A stretch of 64,000 nucleotides of DNA, from positions 21,751 through 85,750 of the IMG/VR virus record IMGVR_UViG_3300025767_001103. One strand, written 5' to 3'. Origin of the DNA: a virus. A model generated the notes under the pieces. That model saw only the letters and a program-made list of their open reading frames with translations, was not told where the DNA came from and made no database searches. Shown one piece after another: positions 48,390 to 56,610 of the stretch (positions are counted from its first letter, which is position 1; the number at the start of each line of letters is the position of its first letter). The position numbers and the translations under genes are program-made.

Positions 48390-48931
48390 TTCCTTGGAGT
48401 GAAGACTTAGAATTATCTGAATTTTATGAAGGTGCTGCTGCCCGTGGGTTTGAAAATAATGCATCGCAGCATATGCTTGTAGATTGTTTTCGTAAAGAAG
48501 CTAACTGGCAAACTTGGATATTATACTATAATAATGAAGCTGTAGGCAGTGTAGCAGCACATACATTTGACGATGTAATGGGCCCTAATACATTTAGAGT
48601 TGCTGCTAGAACATGTGTGTTTACAGACAAGTTACCTTTAGTTAGTTTAAGGACACGCAATCAGATTGTTACACATCAACATGCAACTGGACAATTTTTA
48701 ATTCCTGCTTGTTTAGAATGGCTTCCCAAAGGAGCTAGAGCATTTATAACTTCTAACGAAAATGAAGCAGGTACCCAAAAAATAGTACACAGAGTATTTG
48801 CTCCTGCTATGGAAAAGACAGGGCAAATGAAACATATAAAAGATGTGTTTTATAGAGGCACTAATCAAACAGTGTGGGAAATTTTTCCAGACAAGTTTTT
48901 TGAAGAATTAAATAAACATCCTAGATGGTAA
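48377..48931 (+). CDS. GNAT-like acetyltransferase-like protein
   Basis: A 184-residue protein. The order helix-strand (IIPWSEDLELSEFYEGAA), then a beta hairpin (WILYYNNEAVGSVAAHTFDD) and a later VFTDKL strand fits an N-acetyltransferase fold, but the R/Q-x-x-G-x-G/A loop is not clear. It ends in PDKFFEELNKHPRW, which is nearly the same as the end of the next, unrelated protein. It overlaps the kinase-like gene by 13 nt. Confidence 0.45.
   Translation: MYKIIPWSEDLELSEFYEGAAARGFENNASQHMLVDCFRKEANWQTWILYYNNEAVGSVAAHTFDDVMGPNTFRVAARTCVFTDKLPLVSLRTRNQIVTHQHATGQFLIPACLEWLPKGARAFITSNENEAGTQKIVHRVFAPAMEKTGQMKHIKDVFYRGTNQTVWEIFPDKFFEELNKHPRW
48887..48931 (+). repeat. 45-bp direct repeat, copy A (3' end of 48377 gene)
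   Basis: It matches copy B at 49674-49718 at 39 of 45 positions, in the same reading frame and ending at the stop codon. All six differences are transitions. The repeat encodes PDKFFEEL-x-K-x-x-R. Confidence 0.85.
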
Positions 48932-48944
48932 AGTGAGGTAAGTT

Positions 48945-49715
48945 GTGCAAGAAAGTGCAGAAGAATTTTTAAAACATTTAAAGAAAGATTTACATCAGCA
49001 TATAGATGCTTTTAAAGAAAAAACTCGATCTTTTAAAATAGGTCATATAGAGGATATTGATAAGTTTTTTGACGAATACTTAGGTAAACTATTTGACAGT
49101 AAAACTGATCAAAGAATTTTTGATTCTATTAAAACTTTACGGTTTCTTGAACCGCATCATGTAGATGGCTGCAAAGCAATTCTTGACCGTATGAGTTTAC
49201 TAGAACAAATGCCAAAAAATGCTGTAGTAGCAGAGATAGGTGTTGATAGAGGTCGGTTTGCAGAACGTATATACGAGGTTACACAGCCACAAAAGTTACA
49301 TCTCATTGATATTTTTCAATACGATTATCAACTAAAATCAGTAGACAGCATATTTGATCAAAAAGAAAACATAGAAATACATCAAGTAGACTCCGCAGAA
49401 GCAGGAAATTTGTTTAATGACGAGTATTTTGATTGGGTGTATATAGATACTACTCACACATATGAAAGAACCAAAGCAGAACTAAATTCATTTGCAGATA
49501 AAATAAAACCAGGCGGATTCATCTCAGGTCATGACTACTTTCAGGTTGGCGTATCAAATGGGTTTTCATACGGTGTAATGAGTGCAGTACACGAATTTGT
49601 AGTGATCAATAACTGGAAACTATATGCTGTTACGCTGGAACCTTTAGAAAACCAAAGTTTTGTTATACAAAAACCAGATAAGTTTTTTGAAGAATTAAGT
49701 AAATATTCTAGGTAG
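48945..49715 (+). CDS. Class I SAM methyltransferase (Methyltransf_24-like)
   Basis: A 256-residue protein with a GTG start and AGTGAGG upstream. Motif I is VVAEIGVDRGRFAERI, and DWVYIDTTHTYERTKAEL...IKPGGFISGHDY is the signature of class I methyltransferases related to Methyltransf_24, often found in polysaccharide or antibiotic pathways. The first ~70 residues are helical and precede the core. It ends in PDKFFEELSKYSR, the same tail as the preceding gene. Confidence 0.75.
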   Translation: MQESAEEFLKHLKKDLHQHIDAFKEKTRSFKIGHIEDIDKFFDEYLGKLFDSKTDQRIFDSIKTLRFLEPHHVDGCKAILDRMSLLEQMPKNAVVAEIGVDRGRFAERIYEVTQPQKLHLIDIFQYDYQLKSVDSIFDQKENIEIHQVDSAEAGNLFNDEYFDWVYIDTTHTYERTKAELNSFADKIKPGGFISGHDYFQVGVSNGFSYGVMSAVHEFVVINNWKLYAVTLEPLENQSFVIQKPDKFFEELSKYSR

Positions 49716-49718
49716 TAA
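49674..49718 (+). repeat. 45-bp direct repeat, copy B (3' end of 48945 gene)
   Basis: Copy B of the repeat described for 48887-48931. The 787-bp interval between repeat starts contains exactly the methyltransferase gene. Confidence 0.85.
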
Positions 49719-49722
49719 TAAT

Positions 49723-51147
49723 ATGGTGATTAAGTATAACAATATAGAAAACCGTAAGATTGTTTTTTGTATATTAGATAATTTAAACGAATGTGACAAT
49801 TTAATAGCTAAAGATATGTCTATTAATACAATGGATTTTTTAATCCGGACAATGGTAACACAGAAATATGATATATTAATAAGTTCTAACGAATCTGATT
49901 TGTTAACAGAAGCAGTTAAAATAAATAATTACACACATGCTGTTGTTGTAGCAACTGGCACTTATTCCCCTTTTGGTAATAGATTCTTTGATGAAATTGA
50001 AACCTTGTGTAATCAAGATTTTTTTATTGCGGGACATATACTAGATAGACAAGATTCTTATTTAGAACTACACAAACAGTTTTATATAATAAATTTAGAT
50101 GATTATAAAAACTTAAATTGTCCTATTATAGAAGAAGGTAACTGGTTTTTAGAAGATTTGCACGAAGAATTCTGCCCTATTGTATCTAAGTACGGCGACG
50201 ACATTAATAAAATTATTCAGAGTGTAACTATCGGTACTAAAAAGAAAACATATAAATCTAAACTACACGGTTATAATATTCTTAAATTAGCATTAGAGAA
50301 TAATAAAAAACTTATTGATGTTGGTCAAGGACTACGCTCTTCTAAACATTATTTGTATCATGAGTACGATCATGTCTTTATTAATGCATATCCTAAAATT
50401 TTTCATCAACAATTATTTGCTAGAAATGTAGTTGCACCTTGGAATACAGATACCGTTTACGACAAAATCGAATTCAGCGGTCCTGTTGAACAATATGTTA
50501 CAATAGGTACTGGATTAAATTGGATTAGAAACCTAACACTTATTGGTTACACGTCTAATACTGAAGTTGTTTTTACTGATATTAATCATAACTGTTTAAG
50601 ATTTATGAAAGAATTGGTTGAAAACTGGGATGGTATCGACTACGATAAATTTTATCATTCATTTGAATACTTTTATCCTAGTGGAGTACCTGAACACGTT
50701 TTCAAAAATTTATCAGCTAAATGTGAATTTGATGAATTTAAGAATTTTTTTGATAATTGGAACGATACATGGAATACAATTAAAAAATTAAAATTTAGTT
50801 ATCGTCTAATAGACTACACTTCTGAATACGATTTGTCGTGGATTGACCCAACTAAGAGTACATTAATGAACTTTAGTGATTTATTTAATTACGCAGCATT
50901 AACTCCCTTACAAAGTGTTAAATTTAAGATAGGTGCTGAAAATAGACTAATTCACAATCTATCTAAAATTAATCCGGATATTACAGTAATAATTACGTCT
51001 AGGGCTGCCGAAGGATTTAAAGAGTTTAATAGCAATACAATAAGCAAAGTTAAAGATTTAGAATTAACAACTCTTGAAGAATTGAAGAAATTGCCGTGGC
51101 ACGAACACGATTGGAATAAGGTAGGAAGAAGTCACCTTGGACTCTAA
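49723..51147 (+). CDS. Two-domain protein, methyltransferase-like C-terminal half
   Basis: A 474-residue protein. The first ~130 residues (SINTMDFLIRTM, HAVVVATGTYSPFGN, DFFIAGHILDR) look like a Rossmann-type sugar-transferase-like fold. The second half has YVTIGTGLNWIRNL, EVVFTDINHNCLRFM and NFSDLFNYAALTPLQ, resembling a class I methyltransferase core (glycine strand, acidic strand end, N-F/D-x-F loop). No known family is certain. It ends with a CTAA stop overlap against the opposite gene. Confidence 0.45.
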   Translation: MVIKYNNIENRKIVFCILDNLNECDNLIAKDMSINTMDFLIRTMVTQKYDILISSNESDLLTEAVKINNYTHAVVVATGTYSPFGNRFFDEIETLCNQDFFIAGHILDRQDSYLELHKQFYIINLDDYKNLNCPIIEEGNWFLEDLHEEFCPIVSKYGDDINKIIQSVTIGTKKKTYKSKLHGYNILKLALENNKKLIDVGQGLRSSKHYLYHEYDHVFINAYPKIFHQQLFARNVVAPWNTDTVYDKIEFSGPVEQYVTIGTGLNWIRNLTLIGYTSNTEVVFTDINHNCLRFMKELVENWDGIDYDKFYHSFEYFYPSGVPEHVFKNLSAKCEFDEFKNFFDNWNDTWNTIKKLKFSYRLIDYTSEYDLSWIDPTKSTLMNFSDLFNYAALTPLQSVKFKIGAENRLIHNLSKINPDITVIITSRAAEGFKEFNSNTISKVKDLELTTLEELKKLPWHEHDWNKVGRSHLGL

Positions 51148-51788
51148 GGCATAGCATCTATTTTTATAAATTTGCCATCGACATTTTGTTTTTTGGCTGC
51201 GTCTAATATTAATTCTTTCCATCCAGGTAATGAATCGTTTCTTGATGCAATAATAAAATACCTATCTTCGTTGCTATTATTCCATAAACCGTGATAATAA
51301 TGAATATTCATAGCATATGCATGCCCTGGCATCATATCTAAGTTAGGGCTACCATCTTGCCATCGCCATTCAAACCCTTCTGGACTATTTAATACAAATG
51401 AAGTATTATCAATAATAGGACCTTTACTGTCATTATGAAAATTAATATATCCCCCTGCTTCTAGTAACATAAATCGAACTCTACTATATTGTTCGCACGG
51501 AAAAGTGTTTATAAAATAATCCTTAGTAACAGGTGCCGAATTTGAAGCATCAGTCCAACTCATTATTTTGTATGCTTCTTTATGATCAGTAATTCCGTAT
51601 TGATCCCACGATCCGGTTTTATTTTCGTCTAATCCGTGTAGCACTAATCCGTACCAGCCTTCACTGTCACCGTCTCGATGTTTAGTAAATTTATGTCTAA
51701 GATTCTTTGCTTCTTCTAACATTTCGTTGTACGGAAACACCACATCTAAATCTAAGTATTTGGCTTCGGATATAAAATATTCTCTCAT
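51144..51788 (-). CDS. AspH-like Fe(II)/2-oxoglutarate oxygenase
   Basis: A 214-residue protein. H118-x-D120 (NFHNDS), H166 (YYHGLWNNS) and R176 (DRYFIIASR) follow AspH/cupin order, with NTSFVLN between. It overlaps the upstream TauD-like gene by 4 nt. It is last of a three-gene minus-strand operon. Confidence 0.65.
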   Translation of the reverse strand: MREYFISEAKYLDLDVVFPYNEMLEEAKNLRHKFTKHRDGDSEGWYGLVLHGLDENKTGSWDQYGITDHKEAYKIMSWTDASNSAPVTKDYFINTFPCEQYSRVRFMLLEAGGYINFHNDSKGPIIDNTSFVLNSPEGFEWRWQDGSPNLDMMPGHAYAMNIHYYHGLWNNSNEDRYFIIASRNDSLPGWKELILDAAKKQNVDGKFIKIDAMP

Positions 51789-52576
51789 TTATCTCTCTCA
51801 TAATCAAACGTAGCACGATGCACACGGCGAGTATTCATTGATTCGAAATGTAATCTTTTGTGTACACCCAACCATTGGTCACTTAATGAAACATCACCAG
51901 TTTTCCATTCAAGTATGTGGCAATACTTATCTTGTGTAACAAAGTCAAACAATGGTTCAGCAATTTCTAAACTCTGATTTCTAGTCATACCTTCAAATCT
52001 TTCAAATTGATGCAAGCTTAAAAATAATCCTGTTTCACCTATGTGATTAGTGTACACAAGTGGAAATGGTACATCATCGTATATTGTTCTATTTTTAAAA
52101 TTTTCTTGTGTACGTTCTACGCTATGATTAACATTACCAAATGTAATAACTTTTAAGTCTTTGATACGATCTTTTGTATCGCTGTCTAAGTCCTTGTATG
52201 CTTCTATAGTATTATTCCAAACAGTTGTACTACCTTCAACTCCTTGTTCTCCATATAACCAAGCAACTCCTGAGCCCGGCCTTGCATGTGGACTTTCGTT
52301 ATGCCATAGCATTTCTTCTTTGTGTCCTGCTATACTATTTTCTGTTACAAGACCTATGTAACCTTCTTTGTCTAATGCACTACGGTCAAATCCTGGAGTG
52401 TTAGGTTTGAATAACACGTATGGATTAGGAAACATTTTTACAATTTCTGCTTCTCTTTCTACAGATAGGTTCTGATTTCTTATAGTAATAGCAGTATGTT
52501 TTGCACATAACCTAATGAGATTTTTAATTTCTTGTGCAGTAGTAATATTTAAATCGATATCTTCAATTATTAGCAT
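51785..52576 (-). CDS. TauD/TfdA-like dioxygenase
   Basis: A 263-residue protein. It begins with the typical HTAITIRNQNLSVE region. The metal site is H92-x-E94 (LWHNESPH) rather than H-x-D, as in clavaminate synthase-type enzymes. The distal His is H239 (GVHKRLHF) and the Arg is R250 or R251 (NTRRVHR). Length is near the family norm (about 270-300). It overlaps the acyltransferase gene upstream by 14 nt. Substrate unknown. Confidence 0.7.
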   Translation of the reverse strand: MLIIEDIDLNITTAQEIKNLIRLCAKHTAITIRNQNLSVEREAEIVKMFPNPYVLFKPNTPGFDRSALDKEGYIGLVTENSIAGHKEEMLWHNESPHARPGSGVAWLYGEQGVEGSTTVWNNTIEAYKDLDSDTKDRIKDLKVITFGNVNHSVERTQENFKNRTIYDDVPFPLVYTNHIGETGLFLSLHQFERFEGMTRNQSLEIAEPLFDFVTQDKYCHILEWKTGDVSLSDQWLGVHKRLHFESMNTRRVHRATFDYERDK

Positions 52577-53327
52577 TACTATATCCTAATGTTTGTATAT
52601 TGTCCCACTTACTGTCGTCTAAGTTATTAAACTCGTCAGCGAATCTAAAAACATTATCAACAGGAAGTGTTTTTAATATATCTAATCGAGCGTTCCACCA
52701 TTTTGTTTTTAACAGCATTTCTTTTACATTGTCAGGAAATCTATCTCTAATAACTTTATTCACGCCGCCTACAATAGTATAAGGTTCTACGTCTTTGGTA
52801 ATAATAGCATTAGCGGCAACGACAGAACCATTGCCTATTGTTACGCCAGGCATAACAATAATGCCATCACCTAGATATACATCATTGCCTATTACAACAG
52901 GACGAGAATTCATTTCTTTTACATCTGTTTGATCTCTACTAATATTTAACATGACAAGCTCTTCGTCTGTATAGTCACCTTGTTTGGCCATTATAGTGTC
53001 TGGGTTAATGCTAACTCCTGAAAAATTGTGCATGCCAGCAGCAATAGTACAGCGGTATCCTACACCACTATGTCTGCCCATAAACACATTGCATCTCATA
53101 TATCCATTTGCACGTATACTAGAATATGCTCCTAGAAAAATCTTATTAGGCGCATCTTGAAAACTAGGAATATTATTCATTATTCCTTTTTCAAAAAGTA
53201 TGCCTTTGAGATATTCTGTATCTGTGTATCTTATGTTATGCTCATTTAAGTGCATATGGCTGCTTAATAAGGTATCTGCAGAAAGTGTACCGGTTAAAAA
53301 ATATTCTAACTTTGTTTCGATATTCAT
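52563..53327 (-). CDS. Hexapeptide-repeat acyltransferase (CatB/XAT-like)
   Basis: A 254-residue protein. Left-handed beta-helix hexapeptides run from about residue 70 to 195: CNVFMGRHSGVGYRCTI, VVIGNDVYLGDGIIV, VTIGNGSVVAANAI. A catalytic His is seen in AAGMHNFSG. The C-terminal PYTIVGGVNKVIRDRF and KTKWWN are the standard CatB-like ending. Substrates in this family are often sugars or antibiotics. A TATAAATA-like box (53333-53340) lies only 5 bases before the ATG. Confidence 0.75.
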   Translation of the reverse strand: MNIETKLEYFLTGTLSADTLLSSHMHLNEHNIRYTDTEYLKGILFEKGIMNNIPSFQDAPNKIFLGAYSSIRANGYMRCNVFMGRHSGVGYRCTIAAGMHNFSGVSINPDTIMAKQGDYTDEELVMLNISRDQTDVKEMNSRPVVIGNDVYLGDGIIVMPGVTIGNGSVVAANAIITKDVEPYTIVGGVNKVIRDRFPDNVKEMLLKTKWWNARLDILKTLPVDNVFRFADEFNNLDDSKWDNIQTLGYSNANN

Positions 53328-53366
53328 AAAGATATTTATAGAAAATATTACTTGATAAATATTAAT

Positions 53367-53930
53367 ATGGATTTCTCAAACGCAAAAGCAATAGCAGTAA
53401 ACATTGATGTTGACGAAGATAGACTTACACAAGAACTGGAGTCTATACCAGAAACACTTTGGGATAGTGGTGTAGATAATAAAACAAAAACCTATTGGAA
53501 CACTATATGGCTAACAAAAAATGATGTAGACGAGTTTGCTGATTTTAAAACTGCAAAATCTATTAAACATGATGCATGGTATTGGAATGAAGATTTAGAA
53601 ATACCTTATATAAAATCTTTAGTAGAATCTTTGCCTATTAGAACTATAGGAATGATCCGTGCATTTATTTTAACAGGGCCATTGCCTATTCATACTGATA
53701 GTAATGAGTTAACACCTAAAGCACTTGACTATAATTTAGCATTGACTATAGCATCTAAATTAGAAGTACCTATGACAATGACAGATGGTACAAAGGTTAA
53801 AGAAAAAACTATATTTTTTAATGATAGTATTCCTCATGGATTTCCAGACGCAGTAGGCACACAAATGAGCATACGAATTTTTGGCGATTTTGAGTACGAT
53901 AAATTTGAATTGGACACAGTGTATGAATAA
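53367..53930 (+). CDS. Small Fe(II)/2-oxoglutarate oxygenase-like protein
   Basis: A 187-residue protein from ATG 53367; a TTG at 53352 is possible but overlaps an ATAAATA box (53355-53361). H109-x-D111 (PIHTDS), H157 (IPHGFP) and R170 (MSIRIFG) form the triad plus Arg. It precedes a second small oxygenase (8-nt overlap) and then the halogenase, so it may prepare or modify the halogenase substrate. Confidence 0.6.
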   Translation: MDFSNAKAIAVNIDVDEDRLTQELESIPETLWDSGVDNKTKTYWNTIWLTKNDVDEFADFKTAKSIKHDAWYWNEDLEIPYIKSLVESLPIRTIGMIRAFILTGPLPIHTDSNELTPKALDYNLALTIASKLEVPMTMTDGTKVKEKTIFFNDSIPHGFPDAVGTQMSIRIFGDFEYDKFELDTVYE

Positions 53931-54387
53931 CCTAGAATATTTAGATCATCTTCCTACTATGCCTGTCGAGTTAGTAGACGATATTCTAACCACAGTAGAA
54001 ATTGGCGAACGTTACAGTTCAAAAGGCAATACAGAAGCATCTAGCTATAAACATTTTGCTAGTATTGATGCTAGTGATAAACTAAAAGAATTTACAAATA
54101 GTCTGTTTAATTTTAAACACGATGCACACATTTTTGTTTTATCTGATCACATTCCGCCACACATAGATAATCTCGAAGTAAGAGATGTTGCGTTTAACTA
54201 CGTTATTAAATCAGGCAATGGCGTGACTAGATTTCATACAGATAAAACAGATGATAGTATTTACGAAGAACATACTATCGATGTAGGACGTTGGCATCGA
54301 CTAAATGTAGCTAACCTCCATAGTGTTACTATTCCAAATCCGCCTAGAGTAGTATTAACTATGTCAACACTTAAAGGACGCTTGTGA
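53923..54387 (+). CDS. Small Fe(II)/2-oxoglutarate oxygenase-like protein
   Basis: A 154-residue protein from ATG 53923; an in-frame ATG at 53881 would give a larger overlap. H80-x-D82 (PPHIDN), H133 (NLHSVT) and R142 (PPRVVL) follow the usual order in a minimal cupin barrel. It overlaps both neighbours (8 and 4 nt) and is thus coupled to the halogenase. Confidence 0.6.
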   Translation: MNNLEYLDHLPTMPVELVDDILTTVEIGERYSSKGNTEASSYKHFASIDASDKLKEFTNSLFNFKHDAHIFVLSDHIPPHIDNLEVRDVAFNYVIKSGNGVTRFHTDKTDDSIYEEHTIDVGRWHRLNVANLHSVTIPNPPRVVLTMSTLKGRL

Positions 54388-55898
54388 AAAAAGTAACGAT
54401 TGTAGGGGGCGGTACCGCTGGATGGTTTGCTGCTGCATGGCTAGCAAAGTATCATCCTAATTTAATAATTACATTGATTGAATCTCCAAACATACCTAAG
54501 ATAGGAGTCGGAGAAACTGTTACACCTCATGTAGCACAGTTTTTTAAACAGCTGGGCATTAACGATAAAGTTTGGATGAAAGAAACAGGAGCAATCTACA
54601 AATTCGGCAACAAGTTTGTAGATTGGAATTCAAAAGAGAATAAGATTGAATATTCTAGTTTTAACTATCCAAGAGATATTACTAGATTAAATACAGCCGA
54701 GTCAGATGTATCTGAATTGTTTTTAGAGAAAGATAAGATCAGCACATCTGATGTTCTTATGCATCTTCTATCTAACAAGAAACTAGATAAGTTTGACAAG
54801 TATTTTAATACACAATGTCATTATATGGACAACAATGTTATGCCGTATAAAACCGGCGAATATACACTAAGTCCATTATATAGTTGGAGCCAGCATATAA
54901 ACGCAGAAAAAGCAGCAAGCTTTATCAAAGACAACCATGCAATACCAAACGGTGTAATACATGTGTTAGGCGAAGTTAAAGATGTTATAGCAGAAGGCGA
55001 TAATATTAAATCGCTAATACTAACAGATGATACTACACAGTCTGCCGACTTCTTTATTGATGCTACAGGATTTAGGCGTGTGCTTGCAACAAAATTAGGT
55101 TGGAAGTATAAAGAATATGCAAACTATCCTATAAGGAAAACTTGGGTATGCCAGCGTTCCTATAGTGATCCTACTACTGAACTTGTTAACCATACTCAAA
55201 GTATTGCTGAGCCGTTTGGCTGGCGATTTAAAGTATGCTTGTATCACAGGATGGGAACTGGTTATAGTTTTAGTCCGTCGCATGTATCTGATGAAACAGT
55301 ATTAGATTATTTTAAAGAACGCACCGATAACAGATTAATGGAACCTAGATTAATTTCATGGACCCCGGGTAGAATTGAAACTCCTGCTAAAGGTAATGTT
55401 GCATTAATCGGACTAAGTATTGGATTTGTTGAAGCATTAGAAGCCACATCATTATTAGTAATCACAGAATCAATTAAAACTATAAGTGATGTGCTTGCAG
55501 GAGAAAGGTCACTATCGAGTTATAATGATAAAATCACAGGTCTATTAGATAACATCTATGATTTTATTATTGTTCACTATACCCTTAGCAATAGAGATGA
55601 TACTGATTTTTGGAAAGATATGCAAGAGCTAGGACGCAAAGACAACCATTTAGAAATGATTAAGGATAAATTTAAAAAACTTAAATTCGGACAGTCCTTG
55701 GGCTTTCCTGACTTCTTGTGGGGACAAGTTGCTAAAGCATGGGGTGTAGATTTGTCTACATGGAACAGAACTGATATTAATGCCGATAACGTTAACCGTA
55801 CATATGATTATTTTATAAGTGAATTTAACAAACATCAGCAGATAAGTGCAGATTGCGAGAATACGTATCAGTGGTTAAAGAAGAATATATATAATTAA
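54384..55898 (+). CDS. Flavin-dependent (tryptophan-type) halogenase
   Basis: A 504-residue protein, the family's usual length. The FAD motif GGGTAGW is at residues 8-14, GVGETVTPHV at 41-50, and K73 in AIYKFGNKF is at the catalytic Lys position. The segment GWRFKVCLYHRMGTGYSFS corresponds to the second signature, but the W-x-W-x-I-P core is replaced. Trp-type halogenases are known in marine T4-like phages (for example VirX1 of a cyanophage). It oxidises halide with FADH2 and oxygen; a flavin reductase is not seen in the window. The altered W-x-W-x-I-P motif leaves substrate class open. Confidence 0.85.
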   Translation: MKKVTIVGGGTAGWFAAAWLAKYHPNLIITLIESPNIPKIGVGETVTPHVAQFFKQLGINDKVWMKETGAIYKFGNKFVDWNSKENKIEYSSFNYPRDITRLNTAESDVSELFLEKDKISTSDVLMHLLSNKKLDKFDKYFNTQCHYMDNNVMPYKTGEYTLSPLYSWSQHINAEKAASFIKDNHAIPNGVIHVLGEVKDVIAEGDNIKSLILTDDTTQSADFFIDATGFRRVLATKLGWKYKEYANYPIRKTWVCQRSYSDPTTELVNHTQSIAEPFGWRFKVCLYHRMGTGYSFSPSHVSDETVLDYFKERTDNRLMEPRLISWTPGRIETPAKGNVALIGLSIGFVEALEATSLLVITESIKTISDVLAGERSLSSYNDKITGLLDNIYDFIIVHYTLSNRDDTDFWKDMQELGRKDNHLEMIKDKFKKLKFGQSLGFPDFLWGQVAKAWGVDLSTWNRTDINADNVNRTYDYFISEFNKHQQISADCENTYQWLKKNIYN

Positions 55899-56542
55899 AT
55901 ATTCTTCCATGTACTATTAATAGAATTACTAACTTTTCTTCTTAAAAATTTAGAAGACACCGTATCAAAAATATCACCTGTAGCAAACCCATTAATAATA
56001 CATTCGCCGTCGTTTGCAAATTCTACATTATATTCATTTTTAGGAATAACATCAAAACTTTCTGAGTTATAACCAATAAGAACTGGCGGCGGCATCTCAG
56101 TCATACCGTACCAGTTAGCAACAGTTTGTACGCCTTTGTTATTAAAGTCGTCAATCATTTCTTGAGAAACAGGCCCGCTTCCGGTAACCATGTAACGAAC
56201 ACTAGACATGTCAAGATTGTTCCATTCGTCTACTTCTTTAAGTAATTCCCAGTGTCTAGGAATAAGTGCAATGTATGTTGGATTTATTTGTTTAAATTTT
56301 TCTATATAACTAGCAGCCTCAAACTTAGCTGATACTAATCGAGCACCTGCCTTATACGCTGGCATTGCTGTTATAGTATAGTGAGCTATTGTATTTGCCG
56401 GAAACACGTCTAATACAATGTCGTTGCTAGTAAGCCCAATTTCTTTTATAGATTTTTGTATGCATGACTCGATGTATTCCCAAGAGTGAATTACTGTCTT
56501 AGGTGCTTTTGTTGTTCCGGAAGTTAATAAAGTTAATGACAT
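55895..56542 (-). CDS. Stripped adenylate-forming (ANL) ligase core
   Basis: A 215-residue protein. TSGTTKAPK (residues 7-15) is the phosphate-binding motif, YGMTEMPPP is the A5 motif, and GFATGDIFD the A7 motif, then FLRRKVSNS at the A8 position. Full ANL enzymes are 500-600 residues; here the N-terminal ~170 residues and the C-terminal swinging domain with the catalytic Lys are missing. It could be a split enzyme or an inactive ligand binder, or a degraded gene kept in frame. It meets the halogenase gene tail to tail (4-nt TTAA overlap). No ribosome site is clear. Confidence 0.7.
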   Translation of the reverse strand: MSLTLLTSGTTKAPKTVIHSWEYIESCIQKSIKEIGLTSNDIVLDVFPANTIAHYTITAMPAYKAGARLVSAKFEAASYIEKFKQINPTYIALIPRHWELLKEVDEWNNLDMSSVRYMVTGSGPVSQEMIDDFNNKGVQTVANWYGMTEMPPPVLIGYNSESFDVIPKNEYNVEFANDGECIINGFATGDIFDTVSSKFLRRKVSNSINSTWKNI

Positions 56543-56560
56543 AATAATATATACCTAGCC

Positions 56561-56589
56561 AAAAAAATACCAGCTTTAAAACTGGTATT
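56561..56589 (-). terminator. Rho-independent terminator of the Mtd-type fibre gene
   Basis: Stem AATACCAG/CTGGTATT (8 bp, loop of 8) followed on the minus strand by TTTTTTT. It lies 22 bases after the stop at 56611 and before the ligase start at 56542, separating the two. Confidence 0.8.
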
Positions 56590-56610
56590 CTATTTTAATA
56601 TTTTAAGCTA

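Noticed and set aside
53333-53361. ATAAATA boxes on both strands in the 53327/53367 gap as late promoters
   Set aside because: They lie only about 5 bases from each start codon, too close for a leader; AT-rich chance matches are as likely. Mentioned with the genes but not listed.
16682-56542. Small precursor-peptide gene for a RiPP cluster
   Set aside because: Intergenic gaps are mostly below 75 bases and no Cys-, Thr- or Gly-rich small ORF with a ribosome site was found; remaining small ORFs overlap real genes in other frames.
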